Source: Geodermatophilus telluris
Lineage (GTDB): Bacteria; Actinomycetota; Actinomycetes; Mycobacteriales; Geodermatophilaceae
Direction: 5' to 3'
Length of the DNA: 64,000 nucleotides
NCBI RefSeq assembly: GCF_900102745.1
Contig: NZ_FMZF01000005.1
Location: 341,373-405,372, forward strand
The notes beneath the pieces were generated by a model that saw nothing but the letters and a program-made list of their open reading frames with translations, searched no databases and was not told the DNA's origin. Positions 27,371 to 36,574 of this stretch are shown here, in pieces (position 1 is the stretch's first letter; every line of letters starts with the position of its first letter). Position numbers and translations under genes: made by a program.

Positions 27371-28501
27371 TCAGGCATAGCCCCAGACCTCCTGGGCCAC
27401 CTCGACGACCAGCGCCAGCTTGGCCACCTGCTCGTCGCGGGTCAGCGCGTTGCCCTCGACGGTGGAGGAGAAGCCGCACTGCGGGGAGATCGCCAGCTGC
27501 TCCAGCGGCACGAAGCGGGCGGCCTCGTCGATGCGCCGCTTGAGGGCGTCCTTCGACTCGAGCTCCGGCCGCTTCGTCGTCACCAGGCCCAGCACGACCC
27601 GCTTGCCCGGCGGCACGAAGCGCAGCGGCTCGAAGCCCCCGGAGCGGGCGTCGTCGTACTCGAGGAAGAAGCCGTCGACCTCCAGGCCGCCGAACAGCGC
27701 CTCGGCGACGAAGTCGTAGCCGCCCTCGGCCACCCAGGAGGAGCGGAAGTTGCCGCGGCACATGTGCGTGGTCACCGTCAGCCCCTCGGGCCGGCCGGCC
27801 AGGGCGGCGTTGATCTGCCGGATGTAGCGCTCGTGCTGGTGCTCGGCGTCGCGGCCCTGGGCGGCGAGCTCGGCGCGCTGGGCGGGGTCGTTGAGGTAGG
27901 CCAGGCTGGTGTCGTCGAGCTGCAGGTAGGTGCAGCCCTGCGCGGCGATGCCCCGCACCTGCTGCGCGTAGGCCGCCGACAGCGCCTCCCAGAACGCGTC
28001 CTCGTCGGGGTAGACGGCCGGGTCGATGGCCGCCGCCCCGCCGCGGTAGTGGACCATCGACGGCGACGGGATGGTCAGCTTCGCCGTCTGCCGGCCGGTC
28101 ACCTGCTGCTGCAGGTAGCCGAAGTCCGCGGCGAAGATCGGCTCGTCGATCGACAGCGGCCCGTCCACGTGCAGGCCCGCCGGGGTGAAGTCGATCGTGC
28201 CGTCGGCGTTCTTGAAGTGCACGACGATGTCCTCGCCGGTGACCTTGCTGATGCCGCCGATGGCGTAGATGAAGTCCATGTGCCACGAGGCGCGGCGGAA
28301 CTCCCCGTCGGTGGCGGTGCGCAGGCCGACGTCGCCCTGCAGCCGGACGACGTCGGCGACCGCCTCGTCCTCGGCGGCGCGCAGCCCGGCGTCGTCGAGC
28401 TCCCCGGCGGCGTGGCGGGCGCGGGCCTCGAGCAGCGCGGGCGGGCGCAGCAGGCTCCCGACGTGGTCGGCGCGGAACGGCGGTCCGGAGGTGTCACTCA
28501 T
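27371..28501 (-). CDS. Cobalamin-independent methionine synthase-like protein (YxjG/YxjH type)
   Basis: A 376-residue protein equivalent to the C-terminal half of MetE. It shows the zinc ligands in THMCRGN and SPQCGFSS, and the start FRADHVGSLLRPPAL. Such short MetE-like proteins may use other methyl donors or act in thiol methyl transfer; the true substrate is uncertain. The ATG overlaps the stop of the upstream DUF1353 gene by 8 bp, so both are on one transcript. Confidence 0.87.
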   Translation of the reverse strand: MSDTSGPPFRADHVGSLLRPPALLEARARHAAGELDDAGLRAAEDEAVADVVRLQGDVGLRTATDGEFRRASWHMDFIYAIGGISKVTGEDIVVHFKNADGTIDFTPAGLHVDGPLSIDEPIFAADFGYLQQQVTGRQTAKLTIPSPSMVHYRGGAAAIDPAVYPDEDAFWEALSAAYAQQVRGIAAQGCTYLQLDDTSLAYLNDPAQRAELAAQGRDAEHQHERYIRQINAALAGRPEGLTVTTHMCRGNFRSSWVAEGGYDFVAEALFGGLEVDGFFLEYDDARSGGFEPLRFVPPGKRVVLGLVTTKRPELESKDALKRRIDEAARFVPLEQLAISPQCGFSSTVEGNALTRDEQVAKLALVVEVAQEVWGYA

Positions 28502-29054
28502 GCCCGGCAGCCTCGTCCGCCCGGCCGTCGCGCGCAGCCCGGTCCCACGGCCGCACCCCCTCCCCCGACACCAGCCGCTCGGCGACGGCGTAGAGCAGCA
28601 GCCCGGGCAGCAGCAGCACCGAGGGCAGCACCAGCGGCGCGGCCAGCACCGAGATGGCCAGCACGCCCGGCGCGCTGGCCCACCAGCCGGGCCGCCGCTC
28701 GGGGTCGGTGAGGGCGCCCCACCGGACGCCGGCCCACATCAGCCAGCGCAGCAGCACCGGCACCCCGCCCTCGCGCATGACCCGGCGGAAGACGCCGTCG
28801 GCCTGCCGGGAGGTGACCACCCCGGTGGCGATGCCCACCGTGCACAGCCAGTCGTGCAGCACCGCGGCCAGCGTGTAGCGGCCCGACTCCGGGACCAGCC
28901 ACAGCACCGGCCGCGGCACGCTGGCGAGGTCGGTGCGGAAGCCGGAGGGGACGACGAAGCGGTCGCTGCGCCCGACGTAGCTCAGGGGCTCGACGAGCGT
29001 CCAGCCGCCGGCGCCGGCGGTGCTCAGGACCGCGGAGGGTGGGTCGAAGGGCAC
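28494..29054 (-). CDS. DUF1353 protein
   Basis: A 186-residue protein. The DUF1353 domain, known mainly from phages and scattered bacteria, is seen as VVPSGFRTDLASVPRPVLW and LAAVLHDWLC. Two hydrophobic helices near the C-terminus (VLAISVLAAPLVLPSVLLLPG) suggest a membrane anchor. GTG 29054 was chosen because CAGGAT lies 6 nt upstream; a longer frame to 29135 has a poor start. Function is unknown. Confidence 0.8.
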   Translation of the reverse strand: MPFDPPSAVLSTAGAGGWTLVEPLSYVGRSDRFVVPSGFRTDLASVPRPVLWLVPESGRYTLAAVLHDWLCTVGIATGVVTSRQADGVFRRVMREGGVPVLLRWLMWAGVRWGALTDPERRPGWWASAPGVLAISVLAAPLVLPSVLLLPGLLLYAVAERLVSGEGVRPWDRAARDGRADEAAGHE

Positions 29055-29162
29055 CCCGCGATCCTGCCCCCGGCGGGGTGCGCGTGCCCGGCGCGTGCGC
29101 CGCCCGACCGCCCGGGACGGCATCACATCGCGCACGACGCATCAGATGCCACGCCGCGGGGC

Positions 29163-30185
29163 ATGGCCCGCACCATGCGCCTGCCCGAGCCCCGGGGTCC
29201 CATGACCGCCGCCCTGGCCGACGACCTCCGCGCCGGGGCCGTCTCCCCCGCCACCGTCGACCTGGCCCGCCGGACCGCGGAGGCGGCGCCGGACCCCCTG
29301 CTCGACGACGACCTGCAGCTCGCGCTGGCGTCCTGCTACGAGCTGCACTACCGCGGCTTCGACGACGTCGACGACGCCCTCGAGTGGGACCCCGCGCTGC
29401 TGACCCTGCGGGCGCACCTCGAGCGGCGCCACCTCGCCGCGCTGCGCGAGCTCACCGGCCCGCCGGAGGCCACCGGCGACCCGGTCGACCAGCAGCTGGC
29501 CGCGCTCGTCGCCGCCGACGACGGCCCGTCGCTGTCGGCCTTCATGAGCAAGCGCGGCACCGCCGAGCAGTGGCGCGAGTACCTGACCCTGAGGTCGGTG
29601 TACCACCTCAAGGAGGGCGACCCGCACACCTTCGCCGTCCCGCGGCTGGCCGGCCGGGCCAAGGCGGCGATGGTGGAGATCCAGGCCGACGAGTACGGCG
29701 GCGGCTCGGCCGAGCGCATGCACAGCGAGCTGTTCGCCGGGATGATGCGCGACCTCGGCCTCGACGCCGGGTACGGCGCCCTCTGGGACGACGCGCCCGC
29801 CGTCGCCTTCACCTCGGTGAACACGATGTCGCTGCTCGCCCTGCACCGGCGCTGGCGCGCCGCGGCGCTCGGCCACCTGGCCTGCGTGGAGATGACCTCC
29901 TCCGAGCCCAGCCGCCGCTACTCGGCCGGGCTGCGCCGGCTGGGCCACGACGCGACGACGACGGTCTTCTACGACGAGCACGTGGAGGCCGACGCCGTCC
30001 ACGAGCAGATCGCCGCCGTGGACATGTGCGGCTCGCTGGTGGCCGAGGACCCGGCCCTGGCCGGGGACGTGCTCTTCGGCGCCGCCTGCTCGCTGGCCGT
30101 CGACGGGCTGACCGCCCGGTACCTGCTCGGCGCGTGGGAGGCCGGCCGCTCGGCGCTGCGCGGGGAGCGCGCCCTCGCCGCCTGA
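29163..30185 (+). CDS. Iron-containing redox enzyme family protein (haem-oxygenase-like fold)
   Basis: A protein of up to 340 residues from the haem-oxygenase-like di-iron superfamily. The candidate metal-binding segments are [41 protein letters not shown] and [13 protein letters not shown], with the Glu/His spacing of this group. Relatives do varied oxidative chemistry, so the substrate is open. ATGs at 29163, 29175 and 29202 are all possible; the conserved part begins after the third. It lies 76 nt before the chemoreceptor gene on the same strand. Confidence 0.82.
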   Translation: MARTMRLPEPRGPMTAALADDLRAGAVSPATVDLARRTAEAAPDPLLDDDLQLALASCYELHYRGFDDVDDALEWDPALLTLRAHLERRHLAALRELTGPPEATGDPVDQQLAALVAADDGPSLSAFMSKRGTAEQWREYLTLRSVYHLKEGDPHTFAVPRLAGRAKAAMVEIQADEYGGGSAERMHSELFAGMMRDLGLDAGYGALWDDAPAVAFTSVNTMSLLALHRRWRAAALGHLACVEMTSSEPSRRYSAGLRRLGHDATTTVFYDEHVEADAVHEQIAAVDMCGSLVAEDPALAGDVLFGAACSLAVDGLTARYLLGAWEAGRSALRGERALAA

Positions 30186-30261
30186 GCGGGGACCTCGCCG
30201 CCTCGGCTGCAGGTCGGTCGTGCGCTGCCGATCCTGTCCGCGCAGGACCGCGGAGGACCCC

Positions 30262-31839
30262 GTGGTCCCCGAGCACGCGGAGACCCACATGTGGCGGCGC
30301 ACCGAAGAGACCCCGGCCGGCGGCCCGGCCCTGCCGCCGATGCCGCGGGACATCGAGACGCTGGAGGCCGTCGTCGCCGCCCTCGACGACGGGGTGCGCA
30401 CGCCGCTGGACGCCCACGTCGCGGTGGTGCGCACGCTCACCGAGGCGTGCGGGCTGGCCTACGGCGCCGTCTGGGTCCCCGGCCCCGGCGGCGTGTTCAC
30501 CCTGGCCCACGAGACCGGCCCCCTCGCCGCGGCGATGGCCGGGGCGCGGCCGTCCGACGGCCGGCTGCCCGACGCCACCGGCGGGAAGGCCGTGCGCGAG
30601 CGCCGCGCGGTGCACCTCGACAGCGCCCCCGCCGCCCGCGGGGCCGAGCCGCGCTGGGCCGCCGCGTGGGCCGCCGGCGCCCGCGAGGGCTGCTTCATCC
30701 CCGCCGTCGACGACGGGCGGGTCACCGCCGTCGTCGAGTACCTCACCCCGCACCAGCTGCCCTTCTTCGGCTCGCGCACCGAGAAGTGGGAGTCGATCCA
30801 CCGGCTCTTCGCCTCGATGCGCGCGGCCGCGCTCGCCACGGCGGCGCAGCGGGAGACCGTGCACGACCGGGCCGCGGTGACCGCCGTGGTCACCCGCCTC
30901 GGGGAGGCCGCCGACGAGGCGTCGGTGCTGCGCGCGGCGCTGGAGACGGTGCGCTCGGCGTTCGGCTGGGCCTACGGCTCGTTCTGGGGGCTGGACGAGG
31001 CCGAGCAGGTGCTGCGCTTCCGCACCGAGTCCGGCTCGGCGGGCGAGGAGTTCCGCAAGGTCACCCTGGCCGCCAGCTTCGCCGAGGGCGTGGGCCTGTC
31101 GGGCAGGGCCTGGCGGCAGCGCGACCTGGTCTTCGTCCCCGACCTGGCCGAGGTCACCGACTGCGTCCGCGCCCCCGCCGCCCAGCGGGCCGGGGTGCGC
31201 TCGGGCGTGTGCTTCCCGATCACCGCCGGCGGTCAGGTCATCGGCACGATGGACTTCTTCGTCACCGAGACCATCGAGCTGTCGGACTCGCGGGCCTCGG
31301 CGCTGCGCAACGTGCAGCACCTGGTCTCCCAGCGGTTGGACGCGCTGCGCCGGGCCGCGGCCGACGCCGAGCGCTCCCGCGAGCTCCTCGACAGCGTCGA
31401 GCGGCTGCGCGGCGCCGCGGTCGCGGCCGGCGAGGTGGCCGACTCCGCGGTCGCGCAGGCCTCCTCGATGACCTCCGAGGTGGCCGCGCTCACCGAGGCG
31501 TCGACGTCGATCGGCGAGGTCATCCGGATCATCTCCGGCATCGCCGACCAGACCAACCTGCTGGCGCTGAACGCCACGATCGAGGCCGCGCGCGCCGGGG
31601 AGGCCGGCCGCGGCTTCGCCGTCGTCGCCAGCGAGGTCAAGGACCTCGCCCGCGAGACCGCGACGGCGACCCAGCGGGTGTCGGACCAGATCGCCGGCAT
31701 CCAGGCCAGCAGCGAGCAGGTCACCGCGGGCATCCACGCGACCAGCGAGGTGATCGGCCGGCTCGACGCCGTGCAGGCCCGGATCACCGACGTGCTCGAG
31801 GAGCAGGTGCGGATGGCGCAGTCCATCCAGGCGCAGTAG
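30262..31839 (+). CDS. Soluble chemoreceptor with two GAF domains
   Basis: A 525-residue cytoplasmic methyl-accepting chemotaxis-type protein without a membrane helix or HAMP domain. GAF-like domains occupy roughly 35-195 and 205-375. A short signalling domain contains the conserved tip [24 protein letters not shown] in two overlapping halves and ends soon after the hairpin turn, so it is shorter than in classical receptors. GTG 30262 has GGAGG 4 nt upstream. It could couple to CheA/CheW in a motile organism or act otherwise. No che gene is in the window. Confidence 0.88.
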   Translation: MVPEHAETHMWRRTEETPAGGPALPPMPRDIETLEAVVAALDDGVRTPLDAHVAVVRTLTEACGLAYGAVWVPGPGGVFTLAHETGPLAAAMAGARPSDGRLPDATGGKAVRERRAVHLDSAPAARGAEPRWAAAWAAGAREGCFIPAVDDGRVTAVVEYLTPHQLPFFGSRTEKWESIHRLFASMRAAALATAAQRETVHDRAAVTAVVTRLGEAADEASVLRAALETVRSAFGWAYGSFWGLDEAEQVLRFRTESGSAGEEFRKVTLAASFAEGVGLSGRAWRQRDLVFVPDLAEVTDCVRAPAAQRAGVRSGVCFPITAGGQVIGTMDFFVTETIELSDSRASALRNVQHLVSQRLDALRRAAADAERSRELLDSVERLRGAAVAAGEVADSAVAQASSMTSEVAALTEASTSIGEVIRIISGIADQTNLLALNATIEAARAGEAGRGFAVVASEVKDLARETATATQRVSDQIAGIQASSEQVTAGIHATSEVIGRLDAVQARITDVLEEQVRMAQSIQAQ

Positions 31840-31845
31840 CAGGGC

Positions 31846-32196
31846 TCAGGCCGGCCGGCCGCCCTCCCGGGACGCGCTGCGGATGGCGGCGGCCGGGCGC
31901 GGCCGGCTGGGCGCGCTCGGCGCCGAGAAGCCCGAGCGCTTGTGGGTGCCGTCGCAGAATGGCTTGATGCCCGACTTGCCGCAGCGGCACAGCGCCACGG
32001 TCCGGCGGCCGGGGTCGATCTCGGCGCCGTCCTGGTCGACCAGCCGGAAGTCGCCGCGCACGATGAGCGGCCCGTCGCGGTAGGGCGTGATGGTGGCGCC
32101 CACGGCGTCGGCGGGCTGGTCGGCGGGCTGGCCGGTGGTCGGGTCGACGGGCAGGTCGTCGTTCAGGTCGTCGTCGGCGGGCAGCGCGGAGCTCAC
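31846..32196 (-). CDS. CDGSH iron-sulfur domain protein
   Basis: A 116-residue protein with an intact mitoNEET-type motif C70-x-C72-x8-C81-x3-H85 (CRCGKSGIKPFCDGTH), which binds a 2Fe-2S cluster. The N-terminus is acidic and probably disordered, and the C-terminus is Ser/Pro/Arg-rich. GTG 32196 lies 6 nt after CACGCT. The role is unknown; small CDGSH proteins are thought to act in redox or iron handling. It converges with the chemoreceptor gene. Confidence 0.9.
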   Translation of the reverse strand: MSSALPADDDLNDDLPVDPTTGQPADQPADAVGATITPYRDGPLIVRGDFRLVDQDGAEIDPGRRTVALCRCGKSGIKPFCDGTHKRSGFSAPSAPSRPRPAAAIRSASREGGRPA

Positions 32197-32269
32197 TCCC
32201 CCAGCGTGCCCCGCGCGCGCCACCGGCACACCCGCCGGCCGGCCCGGGGGTGTGGGTGGGGCGCGACGG

Positions 32270-32572
32270 TCAGTCCGGCTCGCCCCAGCGCACCCACGAC
32301 GCCGTCAGCGGGTGCTCCGCGGCGAACCCCTCGGCGGCCGCCCGCCGCCGGGCCGCCGCCGGCGGGTGCGGGTGCTCGTGGTGGAGCTCCGCGCAGCGGT
32401 TGTGGCTCAGGTAGTGCGCCAGCGCCGCCGCCGGGTCGACCCGTCTGCCGCGGGCGGCCACGTCGTGACGGGCCTCCCACTCGCAGGCCAGCTTCTCGGC
32501 CGCGGACATGTCGGCGTACGGGGAGTCCGCACCCCCGCTGTGCTCCGGTGGGCGGTGGACGGGATCCGACAT
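32270..32572 (-). CDS. Small hypothetical protein
   Basis: A 100-residue His- and Ala-rich protein (LSHNRCAELHHEHPHPP in the middle) with no recognised family. GAGGAGAG lies a few bases before the ATG, and the codon pattern is typical of coding sequence here. The His cluster might bind metal, which is speculation. It lies downstream of glnE on the same strand, with a 78-nt gap. Confidence 0.6.
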   Translation of the reverse strand: MSDPVHRPPEHSGGADSPYADMSAAEKLACEWEARHDVAARGRRVDPAAALAHYLSHNRCAELHHEHPHPPAAARRRAAAEGFAAEHPLTASWVRWGEPD

Positions 32573-32650
32573 CGCGCTCTCCTCCCGGTCACTCGGGCCT
32601 CCCCCGATCGTCCTCCTCGACGCCGCCGGGTTCCACCCACCTGCGCGCGC

Positions 32651-35600
32651 TCAGGCCGGGGGCTGCCCGTAGAAGACCTGCTCGACCACCGTGCGGGCGT
32701 GCCGGGTGGTGCGCCGGTACTCGTCGAGGAACTGGCCGGGGTCGGTGTCGGGGCCGTACCCGCTGGCCCGGGCCACGCCGGCCAGCTCCAGGCCGGGCCG
32801 GGGCAGCTGGTCGCTGGGCCGGCCGCGGACCAGGAAGACGGCGTTGCGGGCCCGGCTGGCCAGCTCCCACGCCTCCCGCAGCGCCTCGGCCTGGTCGGCC
32901 GCGAGCAGCCCGTGGGCGGCCAGCCGCTCCAGCGTCTGCACCGTCGAGGCCAGCCGCAGGTCGGGGACGGCGGCGGCGTGCTGCAGCTGCAGCAGCTGGA
33001 CGGTCCACTCGACGTCGGCCAGCCCGCCGCGGCCGAGCTTGGTGTGGGTGGCCGGGTCGGCGCCGCGGGGCAGCCGCTCGCGCTCGACGCGGGCCTTGAT
33101 CCGCCGGATCTCGGCCACCTGCGCGTCGGTCAGCCCCTCGGCGGGGTGGCGCAGCGGGTCGACCAGCGCGACGAAGGCCGCGCCCAGCTCCGCGTCGCCG
33201 GCCACCGGCGTGGCGCGCAGCAGCGCCTGCACCTCCCACACCGACACCCAGCGCTGGTAGTACTCGCGGAAGGCGTCCAGGCTGCGCACCAGCGCGCCCT
33301 GCCGGCCCTCGGGGCGCAGGTCGGCGTCGACCTCGAAGGCCGGGTCGGGCGCGGGCTCGCCCAGCAGCCGCCGCAGCGTGTGCGCGATCGCGTTGGCCGC
33401 CTGGGTGGCCCGCGCCTCCTCCGCGCCCGGCCTCGGGCGGTGCACGAACAGCACGTCGGCGTCCGAGCCGTAGCCCATCTCCCCGCCCCCGAGCCGGCCC
33501 ATGCCGATCACGGCGAGGTCCACCGGCACGTCGTCCTCGGCGGTGCCCGTCTCGCGCGCCCACGCCCGGACGGCGACGTCGAGCCCGGCCTGCAGGGTGG
33601 CCACGGCGACGTCGGTGAGCGCCTGCCCGACCCGGACGACGTCGAGGCGGCCGAGCAGGTCGGCGGCGGCGATCCGCAGCAGCTCGGTGCGGCGCAGCGA
33701 GCGCACCACCCGGATGCCGGCCTGCGGGTCGGGCGCGCGCCGGGCGGCGGCCCGCCAGGCACCGGCCAGCGCCCCGGCGCCGCGGGGCTCGAGCTCGGCG
33801 TCGTCGGCGAGGGTGCGCAGCGCGTCGGGCGTGCGGGTGAGCAGCGCGGCCACGTACTGGCTCGAGCCCAGCAGCCGGGCCAGCCGCTCGGCCACCTGGC
33901 CCTCGTCGCGCAGCAGCCGCAGGTACCACTGGTTGCCGCCGAGGGCCTCGCTCACCTGCCGGTAGGCGAGCAGGCCCGCGTCGGGGTCGGCGCAGTCGGC
34001 CAGGGTCTGCAGCACCACCGGCAGCAGGTACCTCTGCATCGACGCCGAGCGCGACACCCCGCCCGACAGCGCCGCCATGTGCCGCAGCGCGCCCGGCGGG
34101 TCGGCGAAGCCCAGCGCCCGCAGCCAGTCGCCCGCGGCGGCGGAGCCGAGCTGCGCGGCCTCGGCCGGCACCTTGGCCACGGCCGACAGCAGCGGCCGGT
34201 AGAAGAGCTTCTCGTGCAGCCGGCGCACCTCGCGGGTGTGCAGCGCGAGCTCGGCGCGCAGCACGTCGACGGCGTCGCCGCGGTGGTCGGGCTTGTAGCC
34301 GAGCGAGCGGGCCAGCCAGCGCAGCTGCTGCTCGTCGGTGGGCAGCAGGTGGGTGCGCCGCAGCCGCAGCAGCTGCAGCCGGTGCTCCACGGTGCGCAGG
34401 AAGCGGTAGGAGGCGATGAGCGTGGCGCCGTCGTCGCGGCCGACGTAGCCGCCGTCGACCAGCGCCGTCAGCGCGGGCAGCGTGCCGCCGACCCGCAGCC
34501 GGACGTCGACGCGGCCGTGCACCAGCTGCAGCAGCTGGACGGCGAACTCGACGTCGCGCAGGCCGCCGCGGCCGAGCTTGAGCTCGCGCTCGGCCTGCGC
34601 GGGCGGGATGTTCTCCTCCACCCGGCGGCGCATGGCCTGCACCTCGCCGACGAAGCCCGGCCGCTCGCCGGCCTGCCAGACCAGCGGGAAGAGCTCCTCG
34701 ACGTAGCCGCGGCCCAGGTCGGGGTCGCCGGCCACCGGGCGCATCTTCAGCAGCGCCTGGAACTCCCAGGTGCTGGCCCACTGCCGGTAGTAGGCGGCGT
34801 GGTTGGCCAGCGTGCGCACCAGCGCGCCGGCCTTCCCCTCCGGCCGCAGCGCCGCGTCGACCTCCCAGGCCGCCTCGTGGGCGATCCGCATGAGCGCGGC
34901 GGCGACCCGGGTGGCGCTCTGCACCGCCGGCGCCTCGGGATCGCTCGGGTCGACCGGCTCGGCCACGAAGACGACGTCGACGTCGCTCACGTAGTTGAGC
35001 TCGCGGCCGCCGCACTTGCCCAGGCCGATGACCGCCAGCCGGCACGGCGCGGCGCTCGCGGGCTGCTCGGCGACGGCGATCGCCAGCGCGGCGGACAGCA
35101 CGGCGGCCGCGGCGTCGGCGAGCTCGGCGGCGACGTCCTCGGCCGACAGGCCCTCGCCGAGGTCGCGGCCGGCCAGGGACAGCACGGCGCGGCGGTAGGC
35201 CAGCCGCAGCGCGGCCACCCGCTGCGGGGTGGCGTCGGGCGCGGGCCGCCCGAGCCGCACGCCCCACGGCGGGTCGTCGGGGTCGGCGCCGACGGCCATC
35301 AGCATCTGCCGCTCCAGCGCCTGCGCGGTGGGCCGCACCGGGCCGCGCCCCTGCCCGTGGCCGTCGGCGTCGAGGACCGTCCAGTCGCCGGGGTGCGCGG
35401 CCAGGTGGTCGGCCAGCCCGGCGCTCGCGCCGAGCACCGCCAGCAGCCGGCCGCGCAGCAGCGCCGAGCCGCGCAGCCGGGCCAGCAGCGCCGCGGCGGA
35501 GCTGCCGGTGGCGTCGGCGGCGTCGAGCGCCTCGACCAGCCGGGTCAGCGAGCGGACGGCGAGGTCGGGGTCGCCGGCGCGGGCCAGCGCGGAGACGACC

Positions 35601-35755
35601 GGGCCGGCCTCGGGGTCGGCGGGCTCGTTGCGGTCGAGGTCCCAGAGGCCCAGGGCCGGGTCGGACAGCTGCAGCGCGGCCCGCTCGGCGTCGAGGAAGC
35701 CGAAGCGCGCCAGCCGCACCCGCGCCCGCCAGGGGACCTCCCGGGTGGCCGACAC
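32651..35755 (-). CDS. glnE: Bifunctional glutamine synthetase adenylyltransferase/deadenylase
   Basis: GlnE adenylylates and deadenylylates GlnA according to nitrogen status. The 1034-residue protein has two nucleotidyltransferase domains, each with its own signature: GLGKCGGRELNYVSDVDVVF (N-terminal, adenylyl-removing) and GMGRLGGGEMGYGSDADVLF (C-terminal, adenylylating). GTG 35755 lies 2 nt after the amidotransferase stop, indicating coupling. It is essential for glutamine synthetase control in M. tuberculosis, where it also sits between glnA1 and glnA2. Confidence 0.97.
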   Translation of the reverse strand: MSATREVPWRARVRLARFGFLDAERAALQLSDPALGLWDLDRNEPADPEAGPVVSALARAGDPDLAVRSLTRLVEALDAADATGSSAAALLARLRGSALLRGRLLAVLGASAGLADHLAAHPGDWTVLDADGHGQGRGPVRPTAQALERQMLMAVGADPDDPPWGVRLGRPAPDATPQRVAALRLAYRRAVLSLAGRDLGEGLSAEDVAAELADAAAAVLSAALAIAVAEQPASAAPCRLAVIGLGKCGGRELNYVSDVDVVFVAEPVDPSDPEAPAVQSATRVAAALMRIAHEAAWEVDAALRPEGKAGALVRTLANHAAYYRQWASTWEFQALLKMRPVAGDPDLGRGYVEELFPLVWQAGERPGFVGEVQAMRRRVEENIPPAQAERELKLGRGGLRDVEFAVQLLQLVHGRVDVRLRVGGTLPALTALVDGGYVGRDDGATLIASYRFLRTVEHRLQLLRLRRTHLLPTDEQQLRWLARSLGYKPDHRGDAVDVLRAELALHTREVRRLHEKLFYRPLLSAVAKVPAEAAQLGSAAAGDWLRALGFADPPGALRHMAALSGGVSRSASMQRYLLPVVLQTLADCADPDAGLLAYRQVSEALGGNQWYLRLLRDEGQVAERLARLLGSSQYVAALLTRTPDALRTLADDAELEPRGAGALAGAWRAAARRAPDPQAGIRVVRSLRRTELLRIAAADLLGRLDVVRVGQALTDVAVATLQAGLDVAVRAWARETGTAEDDVPVDLAVIGMGRLGGGEMGYGSDADVLFVHRPRPGAEEARATQAANAIAHTLRRLLGEPAPDPAFEVDADLRPEGRQGALVRSLDAFREYYQRWVSVWEVQALLRATPVAGDAELGAAFVALVDPLRHPAEGLTDAQVAEIRRIKARVERERLPRGADPATHTKLGRGGLADVEWTVQLLQLQHAAAVPDLRLASTVQTLERLAAHGLLAADQAEALREAWELASRARNAVFLVRGRPSDQLPRPGLELAGVARASGYGPDTDPGQFLDEYRRTTRHARTVVEQVFYGQPPA

Positions 35756-35756
35756 C

Positions 35757-36497
35757 TCAGACCCTCGACGAGCTCACCGCACGGACCAGGTCGGCGAAGC
35801 GCGCGGCGAACGGCGCCCACACCTCCTCCAGGTCGGGGTGCACGACGGCCGCGCGCTCGGCCACGGTCGGCGCGTCGAGGCCGGTCGAGGCGACGCCCAC
35901 CGGGTCGCCGTCGGCCCACTCGCGCACGATCTCCGGGGTGGTCTCGACGTGGAACTGCAGTCCGTAGCAGGCCCGCCCGACCCGGAAGGCCTGGTGGGCG
36001 TAGCGCGGGCTGCCCGCCAGGAGGGTGGCGCCGGCCGGCAGCTCGCTGATCTCGTCGTGGTGCCACTGGACGACGTCGGGGCTCAGCGGCACCGGGCCGA
36101 ACAGCGGGTCGTGCTCGGCGGCGTCCCGCTTGGCCACGAGGGTGGCGCCGACCTCGGGCCCGTCGGCGCCCACCCGCACCCGGCCGCCGCCGGCCTGGGC
36201 GAGCAGCTGGGCGCCGAGGCAGATCCCCAGGGCGGGCACCCGGTCGGCCAGCGCGCGGGCGAGCAGGTCGCGGACCGGGCCCAGCCCGCTGGTGGCGTCG
36301 TCGTCCACGCTGGACTGCGGACCGCCCATCACCAGCAACCCGTCGTGGCCGGAGAGGTCGGCGGGCAGGGGGTCGCCGGCGTCGAGGCGCCGCTCGTCGA
36401 GCTCGAGACCGGCGTCGCGCAACCACTCCCCCAGCCGGGCGGTCGGGGCGGTGTCACTGGGGACGACGACGAGCAGGCGGGCGGCGGTGTCCGGCAC
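35757..36497 (-). CDS. Class I glutamine amidotransferase-like protein
   Basis: A 246-residue protein of the GMP synthase-type amidotransferase family (COG0518). The nucleophile elbow is GICLGAQ and the His/Glu pair lies in QFHVETTPE, so the triad is intact. No synthase domain is attached. TAAGCT lies 6 nt before the GTG start, suggesting a leaderless promoter that also drives glnE. Position between glnA2 and glnE is consistent with glutamine metabolism, but the substrate is unknown. Confidence 0.9.
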   Translation of the reverse strand: MPDTAARLLVVVPSDTAPTARLGEWLRDAGLELDERRLDAGDPLPADLSGHDGLLVMGGPQSSVDDDATSGLGPVRDLLARALADRVPALGICLGAQLLAQAGGGRVRVGADGPEVGATLVAKRDAAEHDPLFGPVPLSPDVVQWHHDEISELPAGATLLAGSPRYAHQAFRVGRACYGLQFHVETTPEIVREWADGDPVGVASTGLDAPTVAERAAVVHPDLEEVWAPFAARFADLVRAVSSSRV

Positions 36498-36517
36498 GGG
36501 GTGAGCTTAGGGAACGG

Positions 36518-36569
36518 CCCCCTCGCGGGGCCCCGCGGCGTGCGCAGCGCGTCGTGGGGGGCGAGGGGG
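36518..36569 (-). terminator. glnA2 terminator hairpin
   Basis: A 9-bp stem CCCCCTCGC/GCGAGGGGG (36518-36526, 36561-36569) with a GC-rich, self-pairing interior. It lies between the glnA2 stop and the amidotransferase promoter. Confidence 0.6.
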
Positions 36570-36574
36570 TCCTG

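Noticed and set aside
27219..28286. Upstream extension of the cstA frame through the MetE-like gene
   Set aside because: The extension is out-of-frame coding shadow of the MetE-like gene; CstA homology and a strong ribosome site begin at 27218.
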